A stretch of DNA of 64,000 nt from Candidatus Tayloriibacteriota bacterium (GCA_016215405.1 JACRJQ010000008.1:124001-188000); one strand, 5' to 3'. Shown: positions 32,009 to 41,550, numbered from the stretch's first letter. Notes: generated from the sequence alone by a model not told the origin. Numbers and translations: made by a program.

Positions 32009-33949
32009 CTATATATCAAAATAGATGACTTTGCCTCCCGACGAATGCCTCTCTTCCTCTTCGAGATGCTTTTCTGGTATGTCGAAGACGAATTCCGACG
32101 GGACCGCGACCTGTCTCGAGCCGAATATGGTGCGGATCGAGGCGTGTGACATGAATATCTTCTTTTTCGCCCGCGTGATCGCGACATAGAAGAGCCTGCG
32201 CTCCTCCTCGTCGTCGCGCTTCTCCCTTTTCGACTCCATGGCGCGATGGGGAAAGAGGTCTTGCTCGAGGCCGGTTATGAACACATATTGGAACTCTAGG
32301 CCCTTCGACGCGTGGACCGTCATGAGGCGCACTGCGGGCTTGTCTTCCTCCATCTCGTCCTGGTCGGTGGCGAGAGCGGCGTCCTCGAGGAGCTTGGAGA
32401 GGCCTTCTCCTGGGATCATGAAATCGTATTTTGTCGCGAGGGTCGCGAGCTCGTAGACGTTCTCGAGCCGCTCTAAATCCTCGTCGGCGCCGCTCTTGAA
32501 GAGGTCTTCGAGGCCTGTTCGCTTCACTACGAATCGGACGAGGTCCGAGGCCTTCTCGGCCTGAGATTTTTTCGCTATATCGTCGAGGATCTCATTGAAC
32601 GACCTCCACTTCTCCGCATGCGAGGCGGAGAGGCTGTCTATCATCCCTGAGAAGATCTTCGCTATGGTGACCTTCCCTATCCCGCGAGCCGGGACGTTGA
32701 TTATCCTCTGGAGGTCGGAGAGCGAATCGCGGTTGAGAGCCGCTCTTATATACGAGAGCACGTCTTTGACCTCCTTTCTCTCGAAGAATTTGACCCCAAG
32801 GACCTGATACGCGACGCCTCGCGAGAGCATCGCCTCTTCGAGCGCTCGCGATTGGAAGTTGGCGCGATAAAGCACGGCTATCTCGCTCGGGTCGACGCCC
32901 TTTTCTATGAGGCTTTGTGCCTTTTCCGCGACGAACCTAGCCTCGTCTCCCTCGTCGTAGGCCTGATAGAGGGCGATCTTCTCCCCCTCGCCCTTCCTTG
33001 TGAACAAGTTCTTCTCGAAGCGGTTCTTGTTCTTCTTGATTATATGGTTCGCGACCTCGAGTATCGTCTGGGTAGAGCGGTAATTCTCTTCGAGGACGAC
33101 CATGGTCGCTCCCGGGTAGTCCTTTTCGAAAGACAGGATATTCTTTATATCCGCCCCTCGCCAGCTGTAGATGTTCTGGTCGACGTCTCCCACGACGCAG
33201 ATGTTCTTGTGGCCGCCCGATATGAGCCGCGCCATCTTGTATTGGACCTTGTTCGTATCCTGGTACTCGTCTATATGCACGTATCTCCATCTGTCCTGGT
33301 AGCGCGCTCGGATGTCCTCGTTCTTCTCGAGGAGCTCGGCGGCCTTCAATAAGAGGTCGTCGAAGTCGAGGGCCTTTTCTTTGCGCAAAGAAGCCTCGTA
33401 TTTCTGCCAGACGCTGTGCACGACCTCCCTCATATAATCGTTTCCCACCGACTCGGCGAACCTGTGTATATCGGTCGAATTGCCCTTTTCTCGGGAGATT
33501 ATAGAGAGGATGGTGTTCGGCTCGTACTGCTTTGGGTCGAGGCCGAGCTCTACGATGGCGTCTTTTACGGCCCTGCGGCTATCCGATCTGTCGAAAATGG
33601 TGAAGTGGCGGGTAAGCCCGAGCCTTTGGGCGTTCTCCTTTATGATATGGACGCCTAGGGAGTGAAACGTCGAAACGAACGGCCTTTCCTCGAATGAGAT
33701 AGGGGCGTTAAGGCTCTTGTCCTCAGAGAGGAGTTTCCAGACCCTCTCTCGCATCTCTTTCGCTGCTTTGTTCGTAAAGGTGATCGCGAGGATGGAGTTT
33801 GGGGCGATTCCTTGCCGGATAAGGTGAAGGATGCGGTACGTTATGGTCTTTGTCTTGCCGGCTCCTGCTCCGGCGAGGATAAGGAGGGGTCCGTCGGTCT
33901 TAAGGACCGCTTGCCTCTGCTTTTCGTTAAGAGAGTCGAGATGATTCAC
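32009..33949 (-). CDS. pcrA: UvrD/PcrA-type DNA helicase
   Basis: Superfamily 1 3'-5' helicase for nucleotide excision repair and replication-fork clearance. Motifs in order: Q motif (NEKQRQAVL, residues 8-16), Walker A AGAGAGKT (26-33), Walker B (HIDEYQDTNKVQY at about 230), GDVDQNIYSWRGAD, ENYRST, and VRLMTVHASKGLEFQYVFI (motif V) with YVAITRAKKKIFMSHA (motif VI). The 646-residue length is slightly below PcrA's usual 720 because the C-terminal extension is short. The start is a GTG at 33949 with TATGAT 6 nt upstream, so a leaderless GTG mRNA is likely. Whether uvrD or pcrA is the better name cannot be settled. Confidence 0.93.
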   Translation of the reverse strand: MNHLDSLNEKQRQAVLKTDGPLLILAGAGAGKTKTITYRILHLIRQGIAPNSILAITFTNKAAKEMRERVWKLLSEDKSLNAPISFEERPFVSTFHSLGVHIIKENAQRLGLTRHFTIFDRSDSRRAVKDAIVELGLDPKQYEPNTILSIISREKGNSTDIHRFAESVGNDYMREVVHSVWQKYEASLRKEKALDFDDLLLKAAELLEKNEDIRARYQDRWRYVHIDEYQDTNKVQYKMARLISGGHKNICVVGDVDQNIYSWRGADIKNILSFEKDYPGATMVVLEENYRSTQTILEVANHIIKKNKNRFEKNLFTRKGEGEKIALYQAYDEGDEARFVAEKAQSLIEKGVDPSEIAVLYRANFQSRALEEAMLSRGVAYQVLGVKFFERKEVKDVLSYIRAALNRDSLSDLQRIINVPARGIGKVTIAKIFSGMIDSLSASHAEKWRSFNEILDDIAKKSQAEKASDLVRFVVKRTGLEDLFKSGADEDLERLENVYELATLATKYDFMIPGEGLSKLLEDAALATDQDEMEEDKPAVRLMTVHASKGLEFQYVFITGLEQDLFPHRAMESKREKRDDEEERRLFYVAITRAKKKIFMSHASIRTIFGSRQVAVPSEFVFDIPEKHLEEEERHSSGGKVIYFDI

Positions 33950-34061
33950 CGAGACATCATAACATGTTTAGAGCAATTCTTATTAAAAGGCCTTGTTGAG
34001 CCGTATATTTGGCACTCTGCCCCTCTGTCAAGCGGTTGGGGATATCGAGTGGAAAAGAAAG

Positions 34062-34089
34062 TTGACGTAGGGTGGGCATCGGGTATAGT
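34062..34089 (+). promoter_or_regulatory. Promoter of the LysM-M23 gene
   Basis: TTGACG (34062-34067), 16-nt spacer, TATAGT (34084-34089). The start codon chosen for the gene lies 33 nt further on, so this mRNA has a short leader, unlike many neighbours. Confidence 0.75.
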
Positions 34090-34122
34090 TATGGGGCACC
34101 GAAACGGCGGAACTCCCGAAAT

Positions 34123-35259
34123 ATGGCTCAACAGAGCCATAAATTCAGAAAAACGAGGCGAATTCAGGATAAAGCAAGCACTATTTCTAGGATTCTCACA
34201 GAACTTTCAACCCAGTCGGTTCGTATTGTGGGTTCGAAAGCAAATATATGGCTTAACATCGGGCTTTGCACGGCAAAGCTTACTTTCTTTTATGCAGCCA
34301 TAGTATCCCCGATAACCGCCTACGCAGGCGTGTTTTCGTTCTTGTCGAACGCCATACATAGCAAAGAGGCCGATGCCGGGGTAAGCCCTGTCACCTCTCA
34401 GACTATGGGAATCCTCGAAGCGAGGATCGGTCCTTCGGCCGTCGCTCCTACGGGCGGAGCCGAGATAGCCATGGTCGATGGAAGCGCTCTCATCCAGGAG
34501 GTGGGGGTAAACGGCACCCAAGCCGACCTTTCCGAGTCGCGTTCGACCCAGATCAGCCTCTATGTCGTGCGCCAGGGGGATTCGCTCTCCCAGATAGCGA
34601 AGATGTTCGGCGTTTCCGTAAATACCATAGTTTGGGCGAATAACGTAAAAGGGCCTATTCGAGAGGGCGACGAGCTCGTCATCTTGCCTATCTCGGGAGT
34701 CGCTCACACCGTCGCCAAGGGCGACACCATCCGCTCTATAGCCACGAAATACAAGGCGGATATCGACGAGATCCTTTCATATAACGACCTTAAGGCTTCC
34801 GACTCCCTCGCCGTAGGAGCCAAGCTCATCATCCCTGACGGCGAAGTAAAGGCCACACCGCTCGTATCCTCGTCGGCTACCTCGGCTGTAAGGAGCGCGG
34901 GAGGCCCTCTTTATAAGGACTATTACCTGAGGCCTATCTCGGGAGGGTCGAGAAGCCAGGGCCTTCACGGCCTTAACGCCGTCGACCTCGCCGCTCCTAC
35001 CGGAACGCCTATCTATGCGGCCGCCGACGGTATCGTGATCGTGGCTCGATCTTCCGGCTATAACGGCGGATACGGCTCGTATGTCGTCATCTCGCACGCG
35101 AACGGCACTCAGACCCTCTACGCCCACATGAGCAAGGTTTCCGTGTCGTCAGGCTCTCCTGTCGGCAAAGGAGAAGTCATCGGAAACGTCGGAAATACCG
35201 GAAAATCGACCGGGCCGCACGTTCATTTCGAGATCCGCGGGGCAGCCAATCCTTTCTAA
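34123..35259 (+). CDS. LysM-M23 peptidoglycan endopeptidase (LytM type)
   Basis: Exported cell-wall hydrolase or divisome activator. The basic N-terminus (residues 1-40) leads to a hydrophobic membrane-spanning or signal segment (about 46-68). Two LysM domains follow (VVRQGDSLSQIAKMFGVS and TVAKGDTIRSIATKYKAD), then an M23 metallopeptidase domain. Zinc-site residues: H282 and D288 in HGLNAVDLAAPTGTP and H366-V-H368 near the end. The first pair is spaced HxxxxxD rather than the classical HxxxD, so activity should be checked. ATG at 34123 is chosen because the promoter at 34062-34089 excludes an earlier one. The product is 378 residues. Confidence 0.9.
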   Translation: MAQQSHKFRKTRRIQDKASTISRILTELSTQSVRIVGSKANIWLNIGLCTAKLTFFYAAIVSPITAYAGVFSFLSNAIHSKEADAGVSPVTSQTMGILEARIGPSAVAPTGGAEIAMVDGSALIQEVGVNGTQADLSESRSTQISLYVVRQGDSLSQIAKMFGVSVNTIVWANNVKGPIREGDELVILPISGVAHTVAKGDTIRSIATKYKADIDEILSYNDLKASDSLAVGAKLIIPDGEVKATPLVSSSATSAVRSAGGPLYKDYYLRPISGGSRSQGLHGLNAVDLAAPTGTPIYAAADGIVIVARSSGYNGGYGSYVVISHANGTQTLYAHMSKVSVSSGSPVGKGEVIGNVGNTGKSTGPHVHFEIRGAANPF

Positions 35260-35268
35260 GATACAGAC

Positions 35269-35300
35269 AAAAAGCCGCCGGCGGATGCCGGCGGCTTTTT
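35269..35300. terminator. Bidirectional terminator
   Basis: Stem AAAAAGCCGCCGGC with its complement around a GGAT loop, with U-runs in both directions. It separates the convergent M23 peptidase and comM genes. Confidence 0.9.
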
Positions 35301-36873
35301 AATCGAGCTTGAAATGCTTTTGCCTATACTGAAGCGCTTCGAGGACATGTTGGGGCTCTATCGAATCGGACCCTTCGATATCCGCTATGGTCCGGGCGAG
35401 CTTCACCGTCCTGTGATAGCCGCGGCCCGATAGGTCGTGCGCCTTGGCCGCCTTGTTGAGAGATTCCTCGGCCGCTTCCGATAGGTTCGCCGCTTTCGCG
35501 ATGTCTCTGGCGTTGACCGAGGAGTTCGATACGGCGTCTATGCCGAGCTCTGCGAACCTCTTTATCTGCCTTTCTCGCGCTTTTGCCACTTTCGTTCGAG
35601 CGATTTCCGTCTCTTGAGAGCCGACACGCTTTCGCATGAGCTTGTCGTGATCTACCCTCGATACCTCTATCCACATATCGATACGGTCCATGATAGGTCC
35701 GGAGATCTTCCGTTCGTATCTCGCGATATCGCGCGGCGCGCAGGCGCAGGTCTTTCCCTTTATCCCCCTGTTGCCGCAAGGGCAGGGGTTGAGGGCGGCC
35801 ACCAAGATGAAATGGGCAGGAAAGCGGGCCGTCCCCTTCGCCCTCGAAACGGTCACCACTCTGTCTTCGAGCGGTTGCCGCAGGGCCTCGATCACCCTTT
35901 TCTCGAATTCAGGGAATTCGTCGAGAAAGAGGATGCCTCTATGCGCGAGCGTTATCTCGCCGGGTTTGGGAACCGCTCCGCCGCCTACGAGCGATACGTA
36001 AGAGGACGTATGATGGGGCGCCCGGACAGGAGCTCTCGTCACAAGGCTCTCTTCGAGGCAGCCTGCGACCGAATGTATCTCCGTCACCTCGAGCATCTCT
36101 TCGAAGGAGAGGGGCGGCAGTATGCTCTGGAGCGCGCGTGCGAGCATGGTCTTCCCTGTTCCGGGCGGACCGAAGAGCGCGATGTTGTGCCTGCCGGCCG
36201 CCGCGATGACGAGCCCTCGCTTCGCCGCTTCCTGTCCGATGACGTCGTCGAGTTCGGACCTCCTGTCGGCCTCGACGACGAGGCTCGAAGGGTCTATCGT
36301 CGCGACGGGCGAGAGCGCGTCCTCGGAGGCTTTCTCTCCAGAGGGAGACGCTTTTGGGTCGAGATGGCTCAGGACGTCTTTGAGGCGCTTCGCGCCGTAG
36401 ACCTCGATGCCATCTATGACCGCGGCTTCGGCGGCATTATCGGAAGGCAGGTACACCTCTTTTATCCCGAGGGACTTCGCGAGGCGCGCGTATGCGAGCG
36501 CTCCGTCTATGGGCCTGAGCGTTCCGTCGAGCGCGAGCTCGCCGATGAAGAGCTTGCCCTCCGGCTCGAATCTCGCCTCTCCCGACGCGAGCAGGTACGA
36601 GAGGGCGATAGGCAGGTCGAAGGCAGGACCTTCTTTTTTGAGGTCCGCGGGCGCGAGTGATACGACGATCTTCGCGTTGGTCGATTTCGGAGACTTGAAC
36701 CCAGAGTTCTTTATGGCCGCAGATACCCTGTCTCGAGACTCCTCGACCGCCTTGTCCGGCAGGCCTACGAGAGAGAACGAATGGAGGGCTCCGTTCGATA
36801 TGTCGGTCTCTACCGATATGAGATGCGCCTTGAGCAGATGGCTCTGGGCGCTCGATACTTTCGCGAAGCTCAT
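35299..36873 (-). CDS. comM: Magnesium-chelatase-like AAA+ protein ComM/YifB
   Basis: ComM is a hexameric helicase that aids branch migration during natural transformation; YifB family members are widespread. The order is: N-terminal Lon-like domain (DISNGALHSFSLVGLPDKAV at about residues 23-42), Walker A GPPGTGKT at about 235, Walker B (ILFLDEFPEF at about 313-322), and the Mg-chelatase C-terminal domain (LSGRGYHRTVKLARTIADIE). A Cys4-like insertion (NPCPCGNRGIKGKTCAC at about 365-380) is typical of the family. The 524-residue length is normal. With pilB, this gene would fit a natural-transformation ability, though no ComEC is present here. Confidence 0.92.
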   Translation of the reverse strand: MSFAKVSSAQSHLLKAHLISVETDISNGALHSFSLVGLPDKAVEESRDRVSAAIKNSGFKSPKSTNAKIVVSLAPADLKKEGPAFDLPIALSYLLASGEARFEPEGKLFIGELALDGTLRPIDGALAYARLAKSLGIKEVYLPSDNAAEAAVIDGIEVYGAKRLKDVLSHLDPKASPSGEKASEDALSPVATIDPSSLVVEADRRSELDDVIGQEAAKRGLVIAAAGRHNIALFGPPGTGKTMLARALQSILPPLSFEEMLEVTEIHSVAGCLEESLVTRAPVRAPHHTSSYVSLVGGGAVPKPGEITLAHRGILFLDEFPEFEKRVIEALRQPLEDRVVTVSRAKGTARFPAHFILVAALNPCPCGNRGIKGKTCACAPRDIARYERKISGPIMDRIDMWIEVSRVDHDKLMRKRVGSQETEIARTKVAKARERQIKRFAELGIDAVSNSSVNARDIAKAANLSEAAEESLNKAAKAHDLSGRGYHRTVKLARTIADIEGSDSIEPQHVLEALQYRQKHFKLD

Positions 36874-36907
36874 GGAGAGAGCCTATCAGGAGAAGATAAA
36901 GGAAAAA

Positions 36908-36938
36908 TAAAAGCCCGCGCCTTTGGCGCGGGCTTTTA
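36908..36938 (-). terminator. Intrinsic terminator of the DksA-like gene
   Basis: Stem TAAAAGCCCGCGCC with its complement around a TTT loop, with A/T-rich ends on both strands. On the minus strand it ends the DksA-like transcript before comM begins. Confidence 0.85.
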
Positions 36939-36946
36939 TCGCATGG

Positions 36947-37327
36947 CTAGAGCTGATGCTCCTTATGGGCGAGGCAGGTCCGAGCTGCCGGATTCGCTTC
37001 GAGCCTCTCTTTTTCGATAGGCTCGTTCCCTACTTCGCAGATCCCGTAAGCGCCTTTCTTTATCTTCTCTAAGGCGAGCTTAACGTCGTTGTATTGCTTC
37101 TCGAGGGGCTTCAATATAGCCGTGTTCGATTCATAGCTTCCTATATTGTCCGCTATGTCGGCGAGGTCGGATGCGTTTATGTCTACGACGCCCGAAGACG
37201 GCTCCCAGTCCTTTGGGTTGTCGGGATTGACGTGGCCTACGCTTCTAAGCTCGGCCTCGAGCGTCTTAAGCTCCTTTTCGAGCTTGGTCTTGAAATATCC
37301 GGCGTCTATGTTCGTCTGTTTCTTCAT
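36947..37327 (-). CDS. DksA/TraR-family protein with degenerate zinc finger
   Basis: DksA-family proteins bind the RNA polymerase secondary channel. The 126-residue protein shows an N-terminal coiled coil (FKTKLEKELKTLEAEL), a central LADIADNIGSYE-type helix and the family's ALEKIKKGAYGIC-EVGNEPIEKERLEANP signature. A canonical finger is CxxC-x17-CxxC. Here C97 is present but its partner is G100, and C118 has H121 in place of the last Cys, so only two Cys remain, with H121 or H124 as possible ligands. This resembles Cys-less or reduced DksA variants known from other bacteria. No signs of frameshift. Confidence 0.85.
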   Translation of the reverse strand: MKKQTNIDAGYFKTKLEKELKTLEAELRSVGHVNPDNPKDWEPSSGVVDINASDLADIADNIGSYESNTAILKPLEKQYNDVKLALEKIKKGAYGICEVGNEPIEKERLEANPAARTCLAHKEHQL

Positions 37328-37368
37328 GGTTGTTTATGATGCTGGCCCTATGATAGCGGTAATCGGGG

Positions 37369-38637
37369 CTACTGTATAGTACGCACCGCGAGTATCCTGT
37401 CGAGCAGGTATTTGAGGCTGTTGACGCTCGTCGTGAGGGCGATGGTGTCTTTGTCCGCAAAGGCGTAGACGAGTATGACCTCCCCGTTCTTGTTCTTGAG
37501 GGCCCTGGCATCCACGTTCGAAACCACCATGTCTTCGAAGCGGTCGGTCTCCGGGGTTATCGTCTCTTCCGGCCTAGGTATCCGGATGAAGGAAAGGAGG
37601 TCGTTGCGCATCTCTTTCTCCCATTCGAGCATCCCAGCGAACGCGTTCTGGAAGAAGGTGTTCTTGAGGAGGATGAACGGGCTCTCAGAGTCGTAGACAT
37701 AGAGGCCGAGCATGTACTCGCCTCCGAGGGATCTCGCGAGCCTCGACGGCATCTTTGTCTGCGCGAACACGCTCGAGACGGGCGCTGCGGTCGCCGCTCC
37801 CGCAGACTCTACCGGTATGAGTGCGTAGACGTTTCCGAGGCCGGGATTCGATACCGCGAGCTTCGCCGATATGAGCGCGAGAGGGTCGCTCTCCGCCTCG
37901 AGCGTCACTACCGCCGCTTTAGAGTAGGGTATGAGGGTCCTTATCTGGATCGCGGTCGCGGCCTCTTGCGGCGCGCTTTCTTGCGAGGTGAGGAACCAGT
38001 AGTACCAACCCGCGCCGATGAGGGCGATGAGGGCGAAGGCGCCGAGTATGAACGCTTTCGGGGAGGAGCGCTTCTCTTCGTCGTATTCGATAGGCGTCGA
38101 TTCTTGCCTCTTTTTCTCGGCGGCGACAGCGATATCTACGGTCGATACGTTCTGATATCGGATCGCTTCCTCGGCGTCGCTTTTGAAGGTGCGCAGTGGC
38201 TTTATGGAGGGGTCGTTCTTGCTGTCGGGCTTTCCATCGAACGTAGGCCTCGCGGTCTCGGTCTTGAGGATGCCTGCTATCTCTCCTTGGAGAGACGCCG
38301 AAGGGGCGCTTTGCGCCGGAGCCGGGCTTTGAAGGCTTCCCTCAGGACGTGCTGCGAATGGGTCTTTCGGCGCTGGAGCTTGCGGCCCTAAGGGTCGAGG
38401 CTCGGGCCTCGGGTACGGGCGGGGCGCCTCTGAAGGCTTTGAGAATCGGTTTTCTGGGCGCGAAGGAGCCGGCCGCGCCTGGGAGGGCGTCGGAGTTATC
38501 TCTGCCGATATATAGCTGTCTACAGCCATGTCGGAACTCACGATGTCTATGCCTTCTGCGTGAAGGTCAGCCACCGCCGCTTTTTCCTGTTCTTTCGCCT
38601 TCGCGTCGTCCTGGACGCTGTTCTCGTTGGGTTCCAT
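37369..38637 (-). CDS. Single-pass membrane protein with Pro-rich cytoplasmic region
   Basis: A 422-residue protein with no signal peptide. Residues 1-190 are hydrophilic and disordered, very rich in Pro, Ala, Ser and Arg (PRPYPRPEPRPLGPQAPAP); a single membrane helix lies at about 192-210 (AFILGAFALIALIGAGWYYW). The external 210 residues form a compact alpha/beta domain (SSVFAQTKMPSRLARSLGGE, FILLKNTFFQNAFAGMLEWE). This layout is common in Parcubacteria but I know no function. TATAAT ends 6 nt before the ATG at 38637, so it is leaderless and independent of the upstream pnp gene. Confidence 0.75.
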   Translation of the reverse strand: MEPNENSVQDDAKAKEQEKAAVADLHAEGIDIVSSDMAVDSYISAEITPTPSQARPAPSRPENRFSKPSEAPRPYPRPEPRPLGPQAPAPKDPFAARPEGSLQSPAPAQSAPSASLQGEIAGILKTETARPTFDGKPDSKNDPSIKPLRTFKSDAEEAIRYQNVSTVDIAVAAEKKRQESTPIEYDEEKRSSPKAFILGAFALIALIGAGWYYWFLTSQESAPQEAATAIQIRTLIPYSKAAVVTLEAESDPLALISAKLAVSNPGLGNVYALIPVESAGAATAAPVSSVFAQTKMPSRLARSLGGEYMLGLYVYDSESPFILLKNTFFQNAFAGMLEWEKEMRNDLLSFIRIPRPEETITPETDRFEDMVVSNVDARALKNKNGEVILVYAFADKDTIALTTSVNSLKYLLDRILAVRTIQ

Positions 38638-38649
38638 GAGGCTATTATA

Positions 38650-40776
38650 CTATCTCGTCTCCGGTTTCTTGAAGAATATCGGGTCCGCCGATCTTATGGA
38701 GAGATTCACCCTGCCTTTCTCGTCTATCTCTTTCACTACGACCGGGACCATCATTCCTGGCTTTACGAGGTCGGACGCCTTCTCTACGCGCCACGGCGCG
38801 AGCTCGGAGACATGCACGAGGCCTTCGGCAGTCTTCGAGATGCGAACGAACGCGCCGAAGTCGAGCACTCGGGTGACCTCGCCGTCGAGCCTGTCGCCAG
38901 GCTTATATTCCCGAGTCATGTCTTCGATGATTGCCCTCGCCTTATCCGAGCTGCCGTTCTTTCCCGTGATGAACACCGTGCCGTCGTCCTCGATGTCTAT
39001 CTCGGCTTTGGTCGCGGCCTTTATCTCGTTTATGGTCTTTCCTCCGGATCCTATGACGAGCCCGATCTGATCGGGCTTTATCCTGATGACGAGTATCTCA
39101 GGCGCGTGAGAGGAGAGCTTCTCGCGAGGCTTAGAAATCTCCTTCTCTATGACGTCGAGGACCTTGAGCCTCGCGGCTCTAGCCTTTTCGAGTGCTTCTT
39201 CCAGGATATCGATCGGAACGCCCGCGACCTTAACGTCCATCTGCACCGCGGTGACTCCCGACCTCGAGCCTGCGACCTTGAAATCCATGTCTCCATGATG
39301 GTCTTCGGGTCCCTGGATGTCGGTGAGTATCTCGTATTCGAGCTTTTTTCCGCCGAAGAGCTTCTTGCCCTCCCTCATCATGAGCCCCATCGCCATTCCC
39401 GCGACGGGCGCCTTGATGGGAACGCCCGCATCGAGAAGGGCGAGCGTCGATCCGCAGACGGACGCCATCGAGGTCGAGCCGTTCGAGGCCAGCGCCTCGG
39501 AGACTATCCGGATCGTATAAGGGAAATCCTCTTTCGGAGGGATGACCGGCAGGAGGGCTTTTTCGGCGAGGGCTCCGTGACCTATCATGCGGCGGTTCGT
39601 GGATCCTACGCGCCCTGTCTCGCCTGTCGAGAACGGCGGGAAGTTATAGTGGTGCATGTATCTCTTCTGCTCTTCGCCTTCCATGCCGTCGATAAGCTGC
39701 GTGTCCTGGGGGCCGCCGAGAGTGAGAGCCGAGAGGACGTGCGTCCCGCCGCGATAGAAGATGCCGGAGCCGTGGAGCATGTTCGAGACTCCGCCAGCCT
39801 GCGCGTAGAGAGGGCGTATCTCGTCCATCGCTCTGCCGTCGGAGCGGCGCTTGCCGTCGATTGCTTCATCGTGCACGAGGTCGCTTATCCTCGAGTCGAG
39901 ATAGCCTGGCGCGAGCCTCTCTTTGCCGGGGAGCCTCTCTTTTACGAGCGCTTCCCATGTCCGGCCGAGCTCTTCGAGAGCGCCCTTGCCTCGCTTGCCC
40001 ATCACCGCCTCCGCGAGCCTGGGCGCTATGTTCGCATCGAAGAGGGAGACAAGCTCCGCGGGCGTCTCTACGATGTCGACTGGCGCTTTTTCCTTTCCCC
40101 TCTCGGCGATTATCTTCTCTTGGAAGCTTTGTATCGCTTCGATCTCTTTCGACGCGGCCTTCAGGGCTTTCGAAAGGGTCTCTTCCTTCGCTTCGCGCGA
40201 AGCGACCTCTATCATGTTTATGAGCCCGTCTTTTCCGCACGCAAGCAGTTCGAGCTCGGCTTCGCCGTCCTCATCCCACGAAGGATTCACGGCTAACCCC
40301 TTCTCGCCCTTCCTTATCCCTATCTTTACGGACGAGACCGGGCCGTTCCATGGAATCTGCGAAACTCCGAGCGCGAGGGATGCGGCGATGACTCCTATCG
40401 AGTTAGGGTCGCCCTTTCCGAGGGATATCGCCGTGATGACGATCTGGACCTCATTGCGCATCCTCTGGTCGAAGAGCGGGCGGATCGTTCGGTCGACGAT
40501 GCGCCCTGAGAGGATCGCTTCGTCCGAGGGCCGGCCTTCCCTGCGCACGAATCTGGATCCGCCGATCTTGCCGCCGGCATAGAACCTCTCTTCGAAGTCC
40601 ACGGTGAGCGGAAAGAAGTCTCCGTCCTTCTTGCCCTTCGACATGACAGCCGTCGCGAGGAGCGCGGTGTCGTCGTACGAGACGAGGACCGAGCCATGGG
40701 CTTGGTCCGCGAGGTCGGAGAAGGTAGCCTTGAGAGCTCTGCCGCCGACGTCGATCGAATATTCCTTTTTCTGCAT
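38650..40776 (-). CDS. pnp: Polynucleotide phosphorylase
   Basis: 3'-5' exoribonuclease that degrades RNA with phosphate and makes nucleoside diphosphates. Two RNase PH-like domains are present (first with KYSIDVGGRALKATFSDLAD and RFVRREGRPSDEAILSGRIV; second with GSTMASVCGSTLALLDAGV and GDMDFKVAGSRSGVTAVQMD), then a KH domain (GLVIGSGGKTINEI at about 565) and an S1 domain (GDRLDGEVTRVLDFGAFVRI) at the C-terminus. The 708-residue length is normal. With RNase Y (rny) in this window it would form the core mRNA-decay set. The leader of about 90 nt behind TACAAT is long compared with neighbouring genes and may carry control sites. Confidence 0.96.
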   Translation of the reverse strand: MQKKEYSIDVGGRALKATFSDLADQAHGSVLVSYDDTALLATAVMSKGKKDGDFFPLTVDFEERFYAGGKIGGSRFVRREGRPSDEAILSGRIVDRTIRPLFDQRMRNEVQIVITAISLGKGDPNSIGVIAASLALGVSQIPWNGPVSSVKIGIRKGEKGLAVNPSWDEDGEAELELLACGKDGLINMIEVASREAKEETLSKALKAASKEIEAIQSFQEKIIAERGKEKAPVDIVETPAELVSLFDANIAPRLAEAVMGKRGKGALEELGRTWEALVKERLPGKERLAPGYLDSRISDLVHDEAIDGKRRSDGRAMDEIRPLYAQAGGVSNMLHGSGIFYRGGTHVLSALTLGGPQDTQLIDGMEGEEQKRYMHHYNFPPFSTGETGRVGSTNRRMIGHGALAEKALLPVIPPKEDFPYTIRIVSEALASNGSTSMASVCGSTLALLDAGVPIKAPVAGMAMGLMMREGKKLFGGKKLEYEILTDIQGPEDHHGDMDFKVAGSRSGVTAVQMDVKVAGVPIDILEEALEKARAARLKVLDVIEKEISKPREKLSSHAPEILVIRIKPDQIGLVIGSGGKTINEIKAATKAEIDIEDDGTVFITGKNGSSDKARAIIEDMTREYKPGDRLDGEVTRVLDFGAFVRISKTAEGLVHVSELAPWRVEKASDLVKPGMMVPVVVKEIDEKGRVNLSIRSADPIFFKKPETR

Positions 40777-40887
40777 AGTGCGAAAGACCGTAGGATTTTA
40801 GGCCTCAAATCTTTTTTGAGATCTACCTATCCGACGGCCTGATTAAGGCTGGTAACGGCTCTATTGTATCAAATCCAGAGACGAAGA

Positions 40888-40911
40888 AGCGCCGGCCTTT
40901 CGGCCGGCGCT
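40888..40911 (-). terminator. Hairpin downstream of the NYN gene
   Basis: Perfect 10-bp stem AGCGCCGGCC-TTTC-GGCCGGCGCT. The minus-strand flank TTCTTCGTC has only a weak U-run, so termination may be incomplete and read into the pnp leader. Confidence 0.6.
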
Positions 40912-40917
40912 CCATTC

Positions 40918-41550
40918 TTATCTGAGCTTTCGGATGACCTTTCTCATGCCTCCGACCCTTCCGTCGTCCCCGCCCCTGTTCTGCTCTTGGGGATTCTGAC
41001 CCTGAGGCTTGCGGCGCTCGGGCTGGTCTCTCCTGCCGCCCCCATAGGCGCCGAGGACGTATCGGCGGGGGTCTGAATCGAGGTCGATGAAATCGTCCGC
41101 GACCTCTTTGAGCTTACCTGACGCCGATTTGCCGAAGGTTATGACTTCGACCTGGCATCCCTGCATCTTGAGATACTCGACTAGGGGAATGAAATCGCCG
41201 TCGCCCGAGGCGAGGACGACCACGTCGAGCTTGGAGGCGAGCTTTACCGCGTCTATCGCGAGCCCTACGTCCCAGTCCGCCTTCTTTGATCCAGACGAGA
41301 ATATCTGGAGGTCTTTGGTCTTGGTCTCGATGCCCATCTTGTTGAGGGCGTCGAAGAATCCCGATTCCTCGCCCGTCTCCGTCGTTATGACGTAGGCGAT
41401 GGCGCGGACGAGCTGGCGCCCCGAGAGCGCGTCCGTAAGGACGTTCTCGAAATTGACGCGGCCGTGATGCAGGTTCTTTGCTGAATGATAGAGGTTCTGC
41501 GCGTCGAGGAATACTCCTACGCGCTGCTCCTTGTGTTTTATGACTGACAT
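40918..41550 (-). CDS. NYN-domain (LabA/DUF88-like) putative ribonuclease
   Basis: A PIN-like NYN-domain protein. The acidic catalytic residues are visible: VFLDAQNLYH (D16, N19), DWDVGLAIDAVKLA (D93 and D95 region) and LASGDGDFIPLVEYLK (D117, D119). The Gly/Arg/Gln-rich tail (GGGRRDQPERRKPQGQNPQE) from about residue 170 is basic and disordered and could bind RNA. The 210-residue protein is encoded upstream of pnp on the same strand, so a role in RNA turnover is plausible. The substrate is unknown. Confidence 0.85.
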   Translation of the reverse strand: MSVIKHKEQRVGVFLDAQNLYHSAKNLHHGRVNFENVLTDALSGRQLVRAIAYVITTETGEESGFFDALNKMGIETKTKDLQIFSSGSKKADWDVGLAIDAVKLASKLDVVVLASGDGDFIPLVEYLKMQGCQVEVITFGKSASGKLKEVADDFIDLDSDPRRYVLGAYGGGRRDQPERRKPQGQNPQEQNRGGDDGRVGGMRKVIRKLR

